Origin: Acidimicrobiaceae bacterium
GTDB lineage: Bacteria; Actinomycetota; Acidimicrobiia; Acidimicrobiales; UBA8592
Reading direction: 5' to 3'
DNA: 58,635 bases
Assembly (NCBI GenBank): GCA_002720485.1
Contig: PBIQ01000045.1
Span: 1-58,635, forward strand
Of this stretch, positions 45,846 to 54,318 are shown piece after piece. The translations under genes and the position numbers were made by a program. The notes under the pieces were generated by a model, which was not told where the DNA came from, did not search any database, and saw only the letters and a program-made list of their open reading frames with translations. Numbering within the stretch: position 1 is the stretch's first letter; each line of letters starts with the position of its first letter.

Positions 45846-46861
45846 CAGGCCACCTTTCCGGAAGGGAGGCAGAGGTCAGCTATCCGCTGATATTCAAGTC
45901 CCGGGTCGCCCAGTTGAAGAGGCCACCCTTTCGCGCGCCGATAGTAGAGCTGTATATCATATTCTTCGGCGAATCCGTAACCTCCGTGATATTGAAGGGA
46001 CGTAGCAGCAGCAGTCATGGCGGCTTCTGATGCGAAAAGGAACGCCATGCCGGCAAGTTTCTCTCCTGATCCATTTGGGTTTTCCAAGGCAGAAATCGCC
46101 CTGTTTGAAAGAAAGTAGGCTCCCTCTACATCGGTGATCGCTGAGGCGAATCCATGCTGCAAGGCCTGAAAGGATCCGATGAGGACGCCAAACTGGTAGC
46201 GTTCTTTCGCGTATTCAACTCCCAGCTCGACCGCTTTTCTTCCCAGACCGGCTAAAGCAACAGCCATAAGGGCTTGCCATTCGCTTCGCGCCCGAGAAAA
46301 AGCTTCCCGTGCCTGCTCTCCGGAGGCGAGTAGGTCTCCGGTTCCTGACGGGAAGGAAGCGAGGGGAAGGTCAGCCGTATTCGGAACATGACGTGCTGAT
46401 TTTCCAGCGGTTTCTAACAGGAGGTTATCCCCATCGAATACTATGGCCGTGTCTGCGATAGCTCCAGCGGGAATGAGGCTCGACGCTGATCCGGCTTGCG
46501 GTTGTAACCCCATAGTGGCGATTTTTTCTCCTGAAGCCAGCAATGGAAGATTCTCATGATCGGGAGCTACCGACGCAAGTAATCGGGAGGCAGCAAGGTG
46601 CTCAATGAAGGGAAGTGGAGCAATATATGTGCCAACAAGGTCAGCCACGATAGCGCCTGAGGTAAGTGGGGCGCCTCCGCCCCCGACATTTTCAGGGAGA
46701 CACATTCCCGGTCCGCCAGTTTCAGCAAGGCGGCTCCACGCATCTGCGTCAAAGCCCAGCTGGTTAGCGCCTCGGACCCGTTCGATGGAGCACTCTCCCT
46801 CAAAGAATGCGCGAAATACATCTTGTATGGCTAATTCATCGGAACTTAAACGCAAATACAT
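45845..46861 (-). CDS. Acyl-CoA dehydrogenase family protein (short partner)
   Basis: This protein of about 338 aa is shorter than its neighbour and weaker in the FAD-contact motifs, but keeps GGPGMCLPENVGGGGAPLTS, the family C-terminal YHGGYGFAEEYDIQLYYRRA and a helical end. The frame continues to a GTG at 46909, but Met 46861 (MYLRLSSDELAIQDVF) matches the family N-terminus. It is likely the second subunit of a heteromeric acyl-CoA dehydrogenase with the next gene. Confidence 0.87.
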   Translation of the reverse strand: MYLRLSSDELAIQDVFRAFFEGECSIERVRGANQLGFDADAWSRLAETGGPGMCLPENVGGGGAPLTSGAIVADLVGTYIAPLPFIEHLAASRLLASVAPDHENLPLLASGEKIATMGLQPQAGSASSLIPAGAIADTAIVFDGDNLLLETAGKSARHVPNTADLPLASFPSGTGDLLASGEQAREAFSRARSEWQALMAVALAGLGRKAVELGVEYAKERYQFGVLIGSFQALQHGFASAITDVEGAYFLSNRAISALENPNGSGEKLAGMAFLFASEAAMTAAATSLQYHGGYGFAEEYDIQLYYRRAKGWPLQLGDPGLEYQRIADLCLPSGKVA

Positions 46862-46951
46862 CTTTTCTGAGATTATCGGACGAGCAGTCAATAAGACAGC
46901 TTCAAGCACTGAAAGATCTTTTCAGGTCCCTTCATTTGCGCCACAATACGA

Positions 46952-46985
46952 AGTGATATATCATGGTGATATCACTCTGATATAA
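46952..46985. promoter_or_regulatory. Clustered TGATATCA palindromes (candidate operator)
   Basis: The leader of the YbjQ/SPFH operon holds TGATATATCA (46954-46963), TGATATCA (46967-46974) and a third half-like TGATATAA (46978-46985). Together AGTGATATATCA and TGATATCACT (46952-46963, 46967-46976) form an imperfect inverted repeat. Starts at 46954, 46967 and 46978 are about one DNA turn apart (13 and 11 bases). The last ends 9 bases before the ATG, over the likely promoter/RBS. A 52-aa ribbon-helix-helix protein in the operon is the natural candidate ligand. Confidence 0.6.
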
Positions 46986-46994
46986 GGAAAAAAA

Positions 46995-47294
46995 ATGGAT
47001 TTATTTACAATAGAGAATGTTGCCGGTACACCGCTCGGTTTGGTTACCGGAAGCACGATTAAGACAAAGGACATTGTCAAAGATATTGGTGCTGGTTTGA
47101 AGGGCCTCGTCGGCGGCAAGCTCGGAAGTTATGAAAAACTGATGGTAGAAGCGCGAACCGAAGCAATCGAACAAATGGTTTCTCAAGCAGAAGCCCTTGG
47201 GGCGAACGCTATCGTCGGCGTGCGATTTGAAAGCACCGAAGTAGCAGCCGGAGCTGCCGAAATACTCGCCTACGGAACAGCAATCAAACGCTAA
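46995..47294 (+). CDS. YbjQ/UPF0145 heavy-metal-binding-like protein
   Basis: The 99-aa protein matches the YbjQ family: VAGTPLGLVTGSTI near the start, TKDIVKDIGAGLKGLVGGKLG in the middle, and AEALGANAIVGVRFESTEV. It forms small pentamer-like assemblies in known structures, and the function is unclear. It begins behind AAGGA and precedes an SPFH gene by 26 bases. The pairing of YbjQ and SPFH proteins suggests a shared membrane or stress role, by inference. Confidence 0.85.
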   Translation: MDLFTIENVAGTPLGLVTGSTIKTKDIVKDIGAGLKGLVGGKLGSYEKLMVEARTEAIEQMVSQAEALGANAIVGVRFESTEVAAGAAEILAYGTAIKR

Positions 47295-47320
47295 AAGCAA
47301 AAAAAAAGGAAATCTATAAC

Positions 47321-48226
47321 ATGAGCGACATTCAAGTAACACAACTCGTCCCAGATAAGGTCGGAAAAGTTCGAAATGGGATCACCATGATAATCATCTG
47401 GTTGATCAACCTTCCGGCAATGATCGTACTCTGGGCCTTATCAGGAGTCAGTAACGGCGGAACCATCCTTCCTGCAATAATCCTTTCGTTGTTCTTCATC
47501 ATTGCACCAATGTGCCTCTACATGCTGCAACCCAATCAAGCAGCAGTCCTAACACTATTTGGCGCCTACCGGGGAAGCGATGAAACACAAGGATTACGGT
47601 TCACCAACCTTTTCTACGCAAAAAAGAAAATCTCGCTACGAGTACGAAACTTCACAACGCAAACAGCAAAAGTAAACGACGCTAATGGTAACCCCATTGA
47701 AATCGGTGCCGTAGTCGTGTGGAGGGTCGTCGATGTCGCCAAAGCAGTCTTTGGAGTAGAGAACTTCACAAATTATGTTCACACCCAATCAGAGGCAGCT
47801 GTGCGAAATCTTGCACGCTCATACCCCTACGATTCATTCGAAGATGAAAACGAAATCACCCTCATCGGCGATGCCAGCGAAGTCAATGACAACCTACGAA
47901 CCGAACTCCAAGAACGAGCAACCGCAGCCGGAGTAGAGATCCTCGAAGCAAGACTCAACGACTTGGCGTACGCGCCGGAAATCGCTGAAGCAATGCTGCG
48001 TAGACAACAAGCTGCCGCGATCGTAGCCGCTCGAGCAAAAATAGTTGAAGGCGCGGTCCTTATGGTCCGTGAAGCTATTGATGCCCTTGAGGAAGGAACC
48101 GATGGATCAGACGCCATCAATCTTGATGATGAGCGCAAGGCAACATTCGCTTCCAACCTGATGACTGTCATTGCAAGTGATGCCCCAACGGCACCTGTCG
48201 TGAACGTCGGAACGCTCACTAGATAA
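47321..48226 (+). CDS. SPFH domain protein (stomatin/prohibitin/flotillin-like)
   Basis: The 301-aa protein has two N-terminal membrane spans (about residues 21-40 and 48-70). An SPFH core follows: CLYMLQPNQAAVLTLFGAYRG, then PIEIGAVVVWRVVDVAKAVF and LIGDASEVNDNLRTELQERA. A helical C-terminus (about 230-301) lacks strong coiled-coil. Such proteins build membrane microdomains that organise proteases and transporters. It sits between YbjQ and a ribbon-helix-helix gene. Confidence 0.9.
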   Translation: MSDIQVTQLVPDKVGKVRNGITMIIIWLINLPAMIVLWALSGVSNGGTILPAIILSLFFIIAPMCLYMLQPNQAAVLTLFGAYRGSDETQGLRFTNLFYAKKKISLRVRNFTTQTAKVNDANGNPIEIGAVVVWRVVDVAKAVFGVENFTNYVHTQSEAAVRNLARSYPYDSFEDENEITLIGDASEVNDNLRTELQERATAAGVEILEARLNDLAYAPEIAEAMLRRQQAAAIVAARAKIVEGAVLMVREAIDALEEGTDGSDAINLDDERKATFASNLMTVIASDAPTAPVVNVGTLTR

Positions 48227-48244
48227 AATTCCGATCGAGGAATA

Positions 48245-48403
48245 ATGGGTATCGAGCGAAAACAATTTCCATTACGAATGTCCGAAGAGCTCTACCAAGC
48301 CTTTGAAAGATGGGCGGCGGATGAATTCCGATCAGTCAACGCACAGATCGAGGCTGTACTATCTGACGCAGCAAAAAAGTCCGGAAGGTTAAAAGGAAAA
48401 TAA
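48245..48403 (+). CDS. Small ribbon-helix-helix (Arc-like) DNA-binding protein
   Basis: The 52-aa protein starts at ATG 48245, behind GAGGA, 18 bases after the SPFH stop. The strand KQFPLRM, helix [15 protein letters not shown] and helix [16 protein letters not shown] form a complete RHH fold. Arc-type repressors bind palindromic operators as dimers of dimers. The cluster of TGATATCA sites ahead of this operon is a likely target, giving autoregulation. No toxin gene is next to it, so a classic toxin-antitoxin pair is not supported. Confidence 0.8.
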   Translation: MGIERKQFPLRMSEELYQAFERWAADEFRSVNAQIEAVLSDAAKKSGRLKGK

Positions 48404-48431
48404 GTAACAAATCATCAATGAAAGGAAAAAC

Positions 48432-48722
48432 ATGAAATTTCTACAAATAATGGAGTTCACTGGTGCTCCAGAAGACGCCGAGCAGGCGCTCAAGAACTAT
48501 ATCGAAAAAGCCGACGGGCGATCATACGCACGAAAAGCAACAATATGCGTAGATCGAGACAACCCCGGAACGCTTCTTCAACTTATTGAGTTTGACTCAT
48601 GGGAAGAAGCTCAAAAAAACAACGAGCTTGAAATCACCAATGATGATCATGAAGAGACACAAGCATCGTTCGGGGATGTCACGTTCCGAAATCTTGATGT
48701 GTTCGCCGAATACACCGTCTAG
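48432..48722 (+). CDS. ABM-like small protein
   Basis: The 96-aa protein shows a dimeric alpha/beta-barrel pattern: FLQIMEFTGAPEDAEQAL, then a TICVDRDNPGTLLQLIEFDSW strand pair and EETQASFGDVTFRNLDVF. It resembles YgiN/ABM proteins at low similarity. Lys-rich AAAGGAAAAAC precedes the ATG. It is in the same direction as the SPFH operon and 55 bases before the ABC genes. Confidence 0.62.
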   Translation: MKFLQIMEFTGAPEDAEQALKNYIEKADGRSYARKATICVDRDNPGTLLQLIEFDSWEEAQKNNELEITNDDHEETQASFGDVTFRNLDVFAEYTV

Positions 48723-48777
48723 GGTCACCAGTTAACGATCCGAGTATGGGAGTACGCAGAGCAGTGAAAATGAGACG

Positions 48778-49707
48778 ATGGAACTAATCACCGTTTCAGG
48801 TCTGACAATGCAGTTCGGGAATCACCGTGCCCTAGACAACGTGGATTTCACTGTTCATTCCGGAGTAACCGGATTAGTATGAGCAAACGGAGCAGGAAAA
48901 ACCACGTTCATGTCAATAGCGCTCGGTTTACGCAAACCGACACAGGGGGCCATTCGGGTACTTACCTTGGAACCAATCAAAGACGGAGCCAAATTACGGT
49001 CGCTCGTATCCTACGGGCCTGAACGAAACATTCTCCCAGACGAAATGCCGGCAGTTGATTTTGTCAAACATCTCGCCGAAGTCCGAGGAATACCCAGAAA
49101 GGAAGCAAAAACCAGGGCAAGCGACGTGCTGTGGCTCGTTGGCTTAGGTGAAGAACGTTTCCGACCCATAGGAACTATGTCCACCGGTCAACGGCAACGA
49201 GTCAAATTAGCGCAAGCAATCGCAGCGGACCCACAACTCGTTTTTCTTGACGAACCAACAGATGGACTTGACCCTCTCGCCCGAGACGAAGTTCTCACTC
49301 TCATTCGCCAAGTCAGCGAGGAATACGGCATACACATCATGATTTCGTCTCACCTACTCGAAGAAGTAGAACAGATCTGTGACAACATTGTGGTCCTTAA
49401 CGCAGGAAAGCTCGTTGTCGCAGGACAACTGAATCAGCTCACTGGCCAAAGCACAGGCATAGAAGTCGAACTAGTCCCAATAGACGACCAGCCCACCGCA
49501 ATAGATGCAGTTGAACGTTCCCTACGCCAAGCTGGACTGACGGTAACAAGAGAAGCAGATAGTACGGTACTGCGTATCCAAGATGGAACATCAGAAACAC
49601 CTGCTGACCTGATACGAGACGCCGTCGCAGAAGCCGGAGCCAGACTTCACCGGATCCAACACCGACGCCGAAGCCTCGAAGACATCATTTTGGACACATC
49701 GTCATGA
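48778..49707 (+). pseudogene. ABC-2 type ATP-binding protein interrupted by TGA in Walker A
   Basis: From ATG 48778 the reading frame encodes 309 codons of a DrrA/CcmA-type ATPase, but codon 35 is TGA (48880-48882). The family sequence around it would be GLVGANGAGKTT, and the TGA replaces the first Walker A glycine (GGA to TGA, one base). Everything after is intact: signature MSTGQRQRVKLAQAIA, Walker B LVFLDEPTDGLD, H-loop ISSHLLEE, and a 4-base overlap with the permease. It may be a recent nonsense mutation, a sequencing or assembly error, or readthrough. A restart at ATG 48910 would lack Walker A and should not hydrolyse ATP. Confidence 0.72.
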
Positions 49708-50579
49708 GCGCAACAGATAACGCAAGAATCCTCGACCGAGGGTACCGCCAATTCGACGGCGAAAGATTAGGAACTCGCAGCGCTATCCGCTCAACCGCAT
49801 GGCAAACAACCAGAAGTATCTTCGGTCTAGGCCGTAAAGCACGACACAAGTTCTTTCCAATGGCGATTCTTGGTATCACGTATCTGATAGTTATCATTCA
49901 ACTCGCAGCGGTATTTCTTTTCGGTAACGAAACAGCCGGATTTCTCACAACAAATTCGTGGGAACAAGTCGCACCAGGAATAGTGATGATTCTGTTCGCA
50001 GCACTCGTCGCCCCAGATGCGATCGTCCGAGATCAAAAAAACGGAATGTTCTCGCTATACATGTCCACACCGCTCACCAAACCAACGTATCTTGCGGCGA
50101 AATCATTCTCCGTAGCAGGATCAATCCTGCTTATCACATTCGGTCCCGCATTGCTCTACCTCCTCGGGAAGACAATCAAAGGGTTAGGGCCCAATGGGGT
50201 AGCGCAATGGTTTGAAACCTTCGGCCGCCTCACCGCCGCATGTGTCCTTGTTTCTCTCTTCCTTTGCGCATTCAGTCTCGCTTTTTCCTGCTTTACGAAT
50301 CGTCGGGCGATCGCAAGCATCGTAGTCCTGCTCGCCTATATAGGGACCAGCGTCCCGAGCGCAATCCTGTATGAGGAAACGAACATCGGCGAGAAAATCC
50401 TCCTCGTAAACCCAATCGAAACCGCATATGAATTCGGAGCCCGCCTATGCAACTCCCCATCCATCGCGGACAACTACGGAGAAATTACAACAACGTTCAT
50501 CACACTTGGGTTCATCGGCTGGCTTCTTATCTCGTGTCTTATTCTTCTGGTCACCTACCAAAAACGCGAGGCGATCTGA
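49704..50579 (+). CDS. ABC-2 type permease
   Basis: The 291-aa membrane protein has about six hydrophobic helices. A cytoplasmic N-terminus (LDRGYRQFDGERLGTRSAI) precedes them, and the loop VRDQKNGMFSLYMSTPLTK lies after the second span, as in ABC-2 permeases that work with DrrA-like ATPases. It overlaps the upstream ATPase by 4 bases and the next ATPase by one base (TGATG). It forms the membrane part of the first transporter. Confidence 0.85.
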   Translation: MSATDNARILDRGYRQFDGERLGTRSAIRSTAWQTTRSIFGLGRKARHKFFPMAILGITYLIVIIQLAAVFLFGNETAGFLTTNSWEQVAPGIVMILFAALVAPDAIVRDQKNGMFSLYMSTPLTKPTYLAAKSFSVAGSILLITFGPALLYLLGKTIKGLGPNGVAQWFETFGRLTAACVLVSLFLCAFSLAFSCFTNRRAIASIVVLLAYIGTSVPSAILYEETNIGEKILLVNPIETAYEFGARLCNSPSIADNYGEITTTFITLGFIGWLLISCLILLVTYQKREAI

Positions 50580-51544
50580 TGTCCCCCCAACCGCCACCAC
50601 CTCCCCAACCGCAAGCAGCGAATCACACAGCGAGCATGATTGACGTTTCGAACGCTTCAAAATCGTTCGGAAATGTCGTCGCTGTTTCAGACGTAAGCTT
50701 CCAACTCAACGCCGGCGTCACAGCGCTACTCGGACCAAATGGGGCAGGCAAATCAACACTCTTCCGGATGTTATGCGGCCTGACAACCCCAACGGCGGGA
50801 ACTGTAAAAGTCCTCGGTCGAGACGCACGCCACGATACGCCTGTCCGAGGAAAAATCGGCCTCTCTCCCCAACAAGACGCCCTCTTCGACCGGCTCACCG
50901 CCTTCGAATTTGTAGAGATCGCTGCGAAAACCCATGGAGTGAAAAACCCGACATCAGCTACCAAGCATGCCCTGACACTTGTTGACCTTGCCACAGTTAC
51001 AGAAAAAAACGTCGGCTCATTCTCCAAAGGTATGCGACAACGAGCAAAACTCGCAGCGGCGCTCGTCAATGACCCGGAAATACTCATTCTTGATGAACCG
51101 TTATCCGGTTTAGATCCTGTGCAAAGAAACCGGATGATCGAACTGTTCCACACTCTTGGATCTCAGGGAAAATGTGTCCTCATCTCCAGCCACATTCTAG
51201 ATGAAGTCGCCCGCATCGGATCAGAAGTCCTTGTCATCGCACAAGGGAGATTGGCAGCATCAGGCGACTACCGGAGTCTACGAACCCTCATGGAAGACCA
51301 ACCACACGTCATCCAAATCACTACCAACGGTGCACGAGAACTAGGAGCAGCTCTCCTACAAAAAGAAATCATTGAAGGCGTCACCATAGAAGACGGATCA
51401 CTAAGCGTAACCACATCAAAAATCGATGCGTTCGGCCGATCAATAGCCTCCATCGCGAGAGAACTCGACGTCAGCCTCATCGAAGTCACCCCAATGGATG
51501 ACGACCTCGAATCTGTTTTCCGCTACCTGATCGAGAGACGATAA
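50579..51544 (+). CDS. ABC transporter ATP-binding protein (ABC-2 exporter)
   Basis: The 321-aa ATPase starts at the ATG overlapping the preceding stop; a longer frame into the permease is rejected. A proline-rich stretch (PQPPPPPQPQ) of about 15 residues precedes the fold. It carries intact Walker A GPNGAGKST (52-60), signature FSKGMRQRAKLAAAL, Walker B ILILDEPLSGLDP and ISSHILDEV. Unlike the first ATPase it is complete, so it might serve both permeases if the first is dead (inference). Confidence 0.93.
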   Translation: MSPQPPPPPQPQAANHTASMIDVSNASKSFGNVVAVSDVSFQLNAGVTALLGPNGAGKSTLFRMLCGLTTPTAGTVKVLGRDARHDTPVRGKIGLSPQQDALFDRLTAFEFVEIAAKTHGVKNPTSATKHALTLVDLATVTEKNVGSFSKGMRQRAKLAAALVNDPEILILDEPLSGLDPVQRNRMIELFHTLGSQGKCVLISSHILDEVARIGSEVLVIAQGRLAASGDYRSLRTLMEDQPHVIQITTNGARELGAALLQKEIIEGVTIEDGSLSVTTSKIDAFGRSIASIARELDVSLIEVTPMDDDLESVFRYLIERR

Positions 51545-52275
51545 TGGCTACAGTTTCACCAATCCGAGCAATCACCTTGACCCACAATGTATTACTCAAA
51601 CAACTCATTACCAAAGGCCGGCTCATCGGAATCACTCTCTTCGGACTACTCCCAATCCTTCTCGGCTGGGTCATCGGACGACAAAGCGATGACCCCCTAG
51701 AAGCAGGCGTCGGGTTCATCTCCTACATGGGACTATCAATCCTCATACCAGTCGTAGCGCTCATCTTCGCATCAGCGTCACTCGGAGACACACGAGAAGA
51801 TGGAACGCTCGTGTACCTCTGGTTACGCCCGATCTCCCGATGGTCCGTGACCGCAGGAGCATGGGCGGCGAGCTCCACCATAACGCTACCACTCACCGTT
51901 ATACCGATGACTATCGCAGCCATTCTCCTCGACGCAGGAAATACGCTTATATTGGCAACTATTCTCACAGCAGTTCTCGCAGGATTCGCCTACTGCGGGA
52001 TTTTTCTCCTACTTGGCCTATTAGTGAAAAACCCTGTCATATGGGGCCTTGCCTACATCTTTATCTGGGAAGCAATAGTGACTAGCTTCGCGAAACCCGC
52101 TGCTGCGATAGCAGTATCTGGGTACAGCCGGGCGATCATCACCGGAAGAACCGGCGTAGAATTTGAGCGCTTATTCAGCCCGTCACAAGGAACTAGCATC
52201 TTTATGCTGATTGTGATCATTGCAGTATCCATGGGCATAACGACAGTTCGACTCAGCCGAATAGAAGTCCCCTAA
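51544..52275 (+). CDS. ABC-2 type permease
   Basis: The 243-aa membrane protein has six hydrophobic helices, a cytoplasmic LGDTREDGTLVYLWLRPISR loop between spans (typical of ABC-2 permeases) and a start overlapping the ATPase stop by one base. It is the second permease of the cluster. The cargo of these exporters is unknown. Confidence 0.85.
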   Translation: MATVSPIRAITLTHNVLLKQLITKGRLIGITLFGLLPILLGWVIGRQSDDPLEAGVGFISYMGLSILIPVVALIFASASLGDTREDGTLVYLWLRPISRWSVTAGAWAASSTITLPLTVIPMTIAAILLDAGNTLILATILTAVLAGFAYCGIFLLLGLLVKNPVIWGLAYIFIWEAIVTSFAKPAAAIAVSGYSRAIITGRTGVEFERLFSPSQGTSIFMLIVIIAVSMGITTVRLSRIEVP

Positions 52276-52286
52276 AGCCCGTAGGT

Positions 52287-53162
52287 TCAGGATACGAACG
52301 AATCAACGATGTCAGTTAACCCCTCAAGCTCCAGCAGAACAGCATCTGGATCCTGAGGCCAAATCGTAAAAACCAGCCGATCAACATTGAGTTCGGCAAG
52401 TTCTTCAAGTTCCTCGATGCCTTTCGGCGCGTTCATCACCGTCATAGCGATCGACGCAGGGTCCCGGCCAGCTTCTTCAGCTAATCTCCGAACCTTTACG
52501 ACCTCTTTAGTAAATGAGCCTTTCGGACTCCTGATCGGCATCCAACCATCTCCCCACTCAAACAAATGTTTTAAAAGCCTTGGGCCGCTACCACCGCCAA
52601 TAAGCAATGGAATGCTTCTCGCAGGTTTTGGCCATGACCATGAAGGTTCAAGACTCTGCAAAGCCCCCTCGAACGCCGCTTCATCCTGAGTCCATAACGC
52701 TTTCATGATTCCTATATTGTCTCGTGTTCGGGTGTACCGATCAGCGAACTTATGTCCATGTGCTTCGTACTCTTCACGGTTCCATCCAAAACCAACCCCA
52801 AGTTCGACTCGTCCTCCCGAGTGAAAATCAAGCGTCGCTATCTGTTTGGCCAACCACACTGGATCATGTTGCGCGACCAACGTCACCGCCGTTCCTAGCA
52901 CCAACCGTTCTGTAGCCGCAGCAGCCATAGAGAGTGAAACAAGCTGATCATTTAAATGCCAGTACACGTCAGGTAATTCTTCTCGGCCCGGAGCAGCTCC
53001 GGGGAATGGAGTCAGCCGGCTAGAAGGAATGTGGGAATGTTCCGGTAGCCAAAGAGATTCAAACCCGCTTTCTTCAACTTCTTTCGCCAAACGGTCAGGG
53101 GGGAGAGTATGGCAGGTCGCCAGCATCGTAACACCTAACTTAGGAAGTTCATTCTCAGGCAT
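52287..53162 (-). CDS. LLM class F420-dependent oxidoreductase
   Basis: The 291-aa (beta/alpha)8 protein of the luciferase-like group has ESGFESLWLPEHSHIP near the start, RLVLGTAVTLVAQHDPVWLAKQ near residues 84-105 and GGRVELGVGFGWNREEYEAHGH, which fit F420-dependent enzymes in actinobacteria. Proof of F420 versus FMN use cannot come from sequence alone. It is convergent with the ABC operon. Confidence 0.87.
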   Translation of the reverse strand: MPENELPKLGVTMLATCHTLPPDRLAKEVEESGFESLWLPEHSHIPSSRLTPFPGAAPGREELPDVYWHLNDQLVSLSMAAAATERLVLGTAVTLVAQHDPVWLAKQIATLDFHSGGRVELGVGFGWNREEYEAHGHKFADRYTRTRDNIGIMKALWTQDEAAFEGALQSLEPSWSWPKPARSIPLLIGGGSGPRLLKHLFEWGDGWMPIRSPKGSFTKEVVKVRRLAEEAGRDPASIAMTVMNAPKGIEELEELAELNVDRLVFTIWPQDPDAVLLELEGLTDIVDSFVS

Positions 53163-53335
53163 TTCGCATACACCTTTCTTCTCTATATTTCTAGCAGCAC
53201 AGGCAGCGAAAGAGAGAAAACCGTCAAGAGAAACTGGTGATAGTCGTTAGGGAACGTTTCCCATACGTCTTCTTGAACTAGCGGCCAGAGGACTCTCACT
53301 CTAAAGTCATAGGTACATGTAAAAGGAGAGGTCAT

Positions 53336-54250
53336 ATGGGAAATCTCGAAGGGTCTGTAGCTGTTGTGACCGGTGCGAGCCGTGGTATCGGACGCGGAGT
53401 TGCCATCGGATTAGGAGAGCAAGGTGCCACTGTGTACGTTACAGGGCGAAGCACAGGTGATCGACCGCGGACCATAGATACAACAGCACGAGAAGTTACC
53501 GAAGCAGGTGGTAACGGAATCCCCGTCCAAACTGACCATTTCGACGATGACCAAATTGCCGCGGTCTTTACGAAGGTCAAAGAAGAGCACGGACACCTCG
53601 ATATTCTCGTCAACAATGTGTTCAAAATACCTGACCCGCCGGCGTGGGAGGGTGGCTTTTGGGAACACCCCGTCAGCATCTGGGACGACCAAGTCGGCAT
53701 CGGACTCCGAGGACACTATGTGGCCTCATGGCATGCGGCCCCCCTTCTCTTCGAATCCCCTAAACGGCCCATCATCATCAACATCACCTCCCCCGCAGGC
53801 CTCGTCTACCTGTTCAACTCGTCATATAGCGTCGGCAAAGCAGGACTGGATCGTCTAACTCATGACATGGCAGTCGAACTCGCCCCCAAAAACGTCACAG
53901 CTCTGGCATTGCGGCCCGGGCCAACCAAAACCGAATTCATCGAAGATCAAGCAGCCCAAGGAATTCAAGTAGCCATGGATGGTGCGGAAACACCAATCTT
54001 CATCGGGCGAGTTGCTGCCGCAGTGATTTCAGACCCGTTGCATCATGAAATGACTGGACGTGTCCATTGGAGTAGTGAACTCGGAATCGGCTACGGGGTA
54101 GTCGACGAAAATGGTGAAACACCCATGTCAGCCCGACAGCGATTCGAAAACGCTCCAAGAGCAAACCCATATTCGGATGAACCTTTACAGTTTGCACCAG
54201 GACTAGCACACGGCGGTCAAGTGAAAGAAGACAAGGAATATACGTCGTAG
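53336..54250 (+). CDS. Short-chain dehydrogenase/reductase (DHRS1-like)
   Basis: The 304-aa protein has the NAD(P) loop VTGASRGIGRGVAIG near residues 12-26, LDILVNNVF, the active-site Ser region INITSPAGL, and YSVGKAGLDRL with the catalytic Tyr and Lys. It ends with an extension typical of the larger DHRS1-like group. It follows AAAAGGAGAGG. A short palindrome GGGAACGTTTCCC (53250-53262) lies upstream and may be an operator, but support is weak. The substrate is unknown. Confidence 0.9.
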   Translation: MGNLEGSVAVVTGASRGIGRGVAIGLGEQGATVYVTGRSTGDRPRTIDTTAREVTEAGGNGIPVQTDHFDDDQIAAVFTKVKEEHGHLDILVNNVFKIPDPPAWEGGFWEHPVSIWDDQVGIGLRGHYVASWHAAPLLFESPKRPIIINITSPAGLVYLFNSSYSVGKAGLDRLTHDMAVELAPKNVTALALRPGPTKTEFIEDQAAQGIQVAMDGAETPIFIGRVAAAVISDPLHHEMTGRVHWSSELGIGYGVVDENGETPMSARQRFENAPRANPYSDEPLQFAPGLAHGGQVKEDKEYTS

Positions 54251-54318
54251 GCTCCAATAGTTGAACAAGTAGATAGCTTTTATATACATTGGTTTAAGAA
54301 TTAGCACTAGGAACTGCA

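Noticed and set aside
48245-48403. Toxin-antitoxin antitoxin
   Set aside because: The RHH protein fits an antitoxin by fold, but no toxin gene is adjacent; the SPFH operon context fits a repressor better.
48880-48882. Second selenocysteine codon in the ABC ATPase
   Set aside because: The family has glycine at this position, not cysteine, so selenocysteine makes no chemical sense; a mutation or error is more likely.
53250-53262. GGGAACGTTTCCC operator before the SDR gene
   Set aside because: The arms are only 5 bp and no regulator is nearby; too weak to report as a feature.
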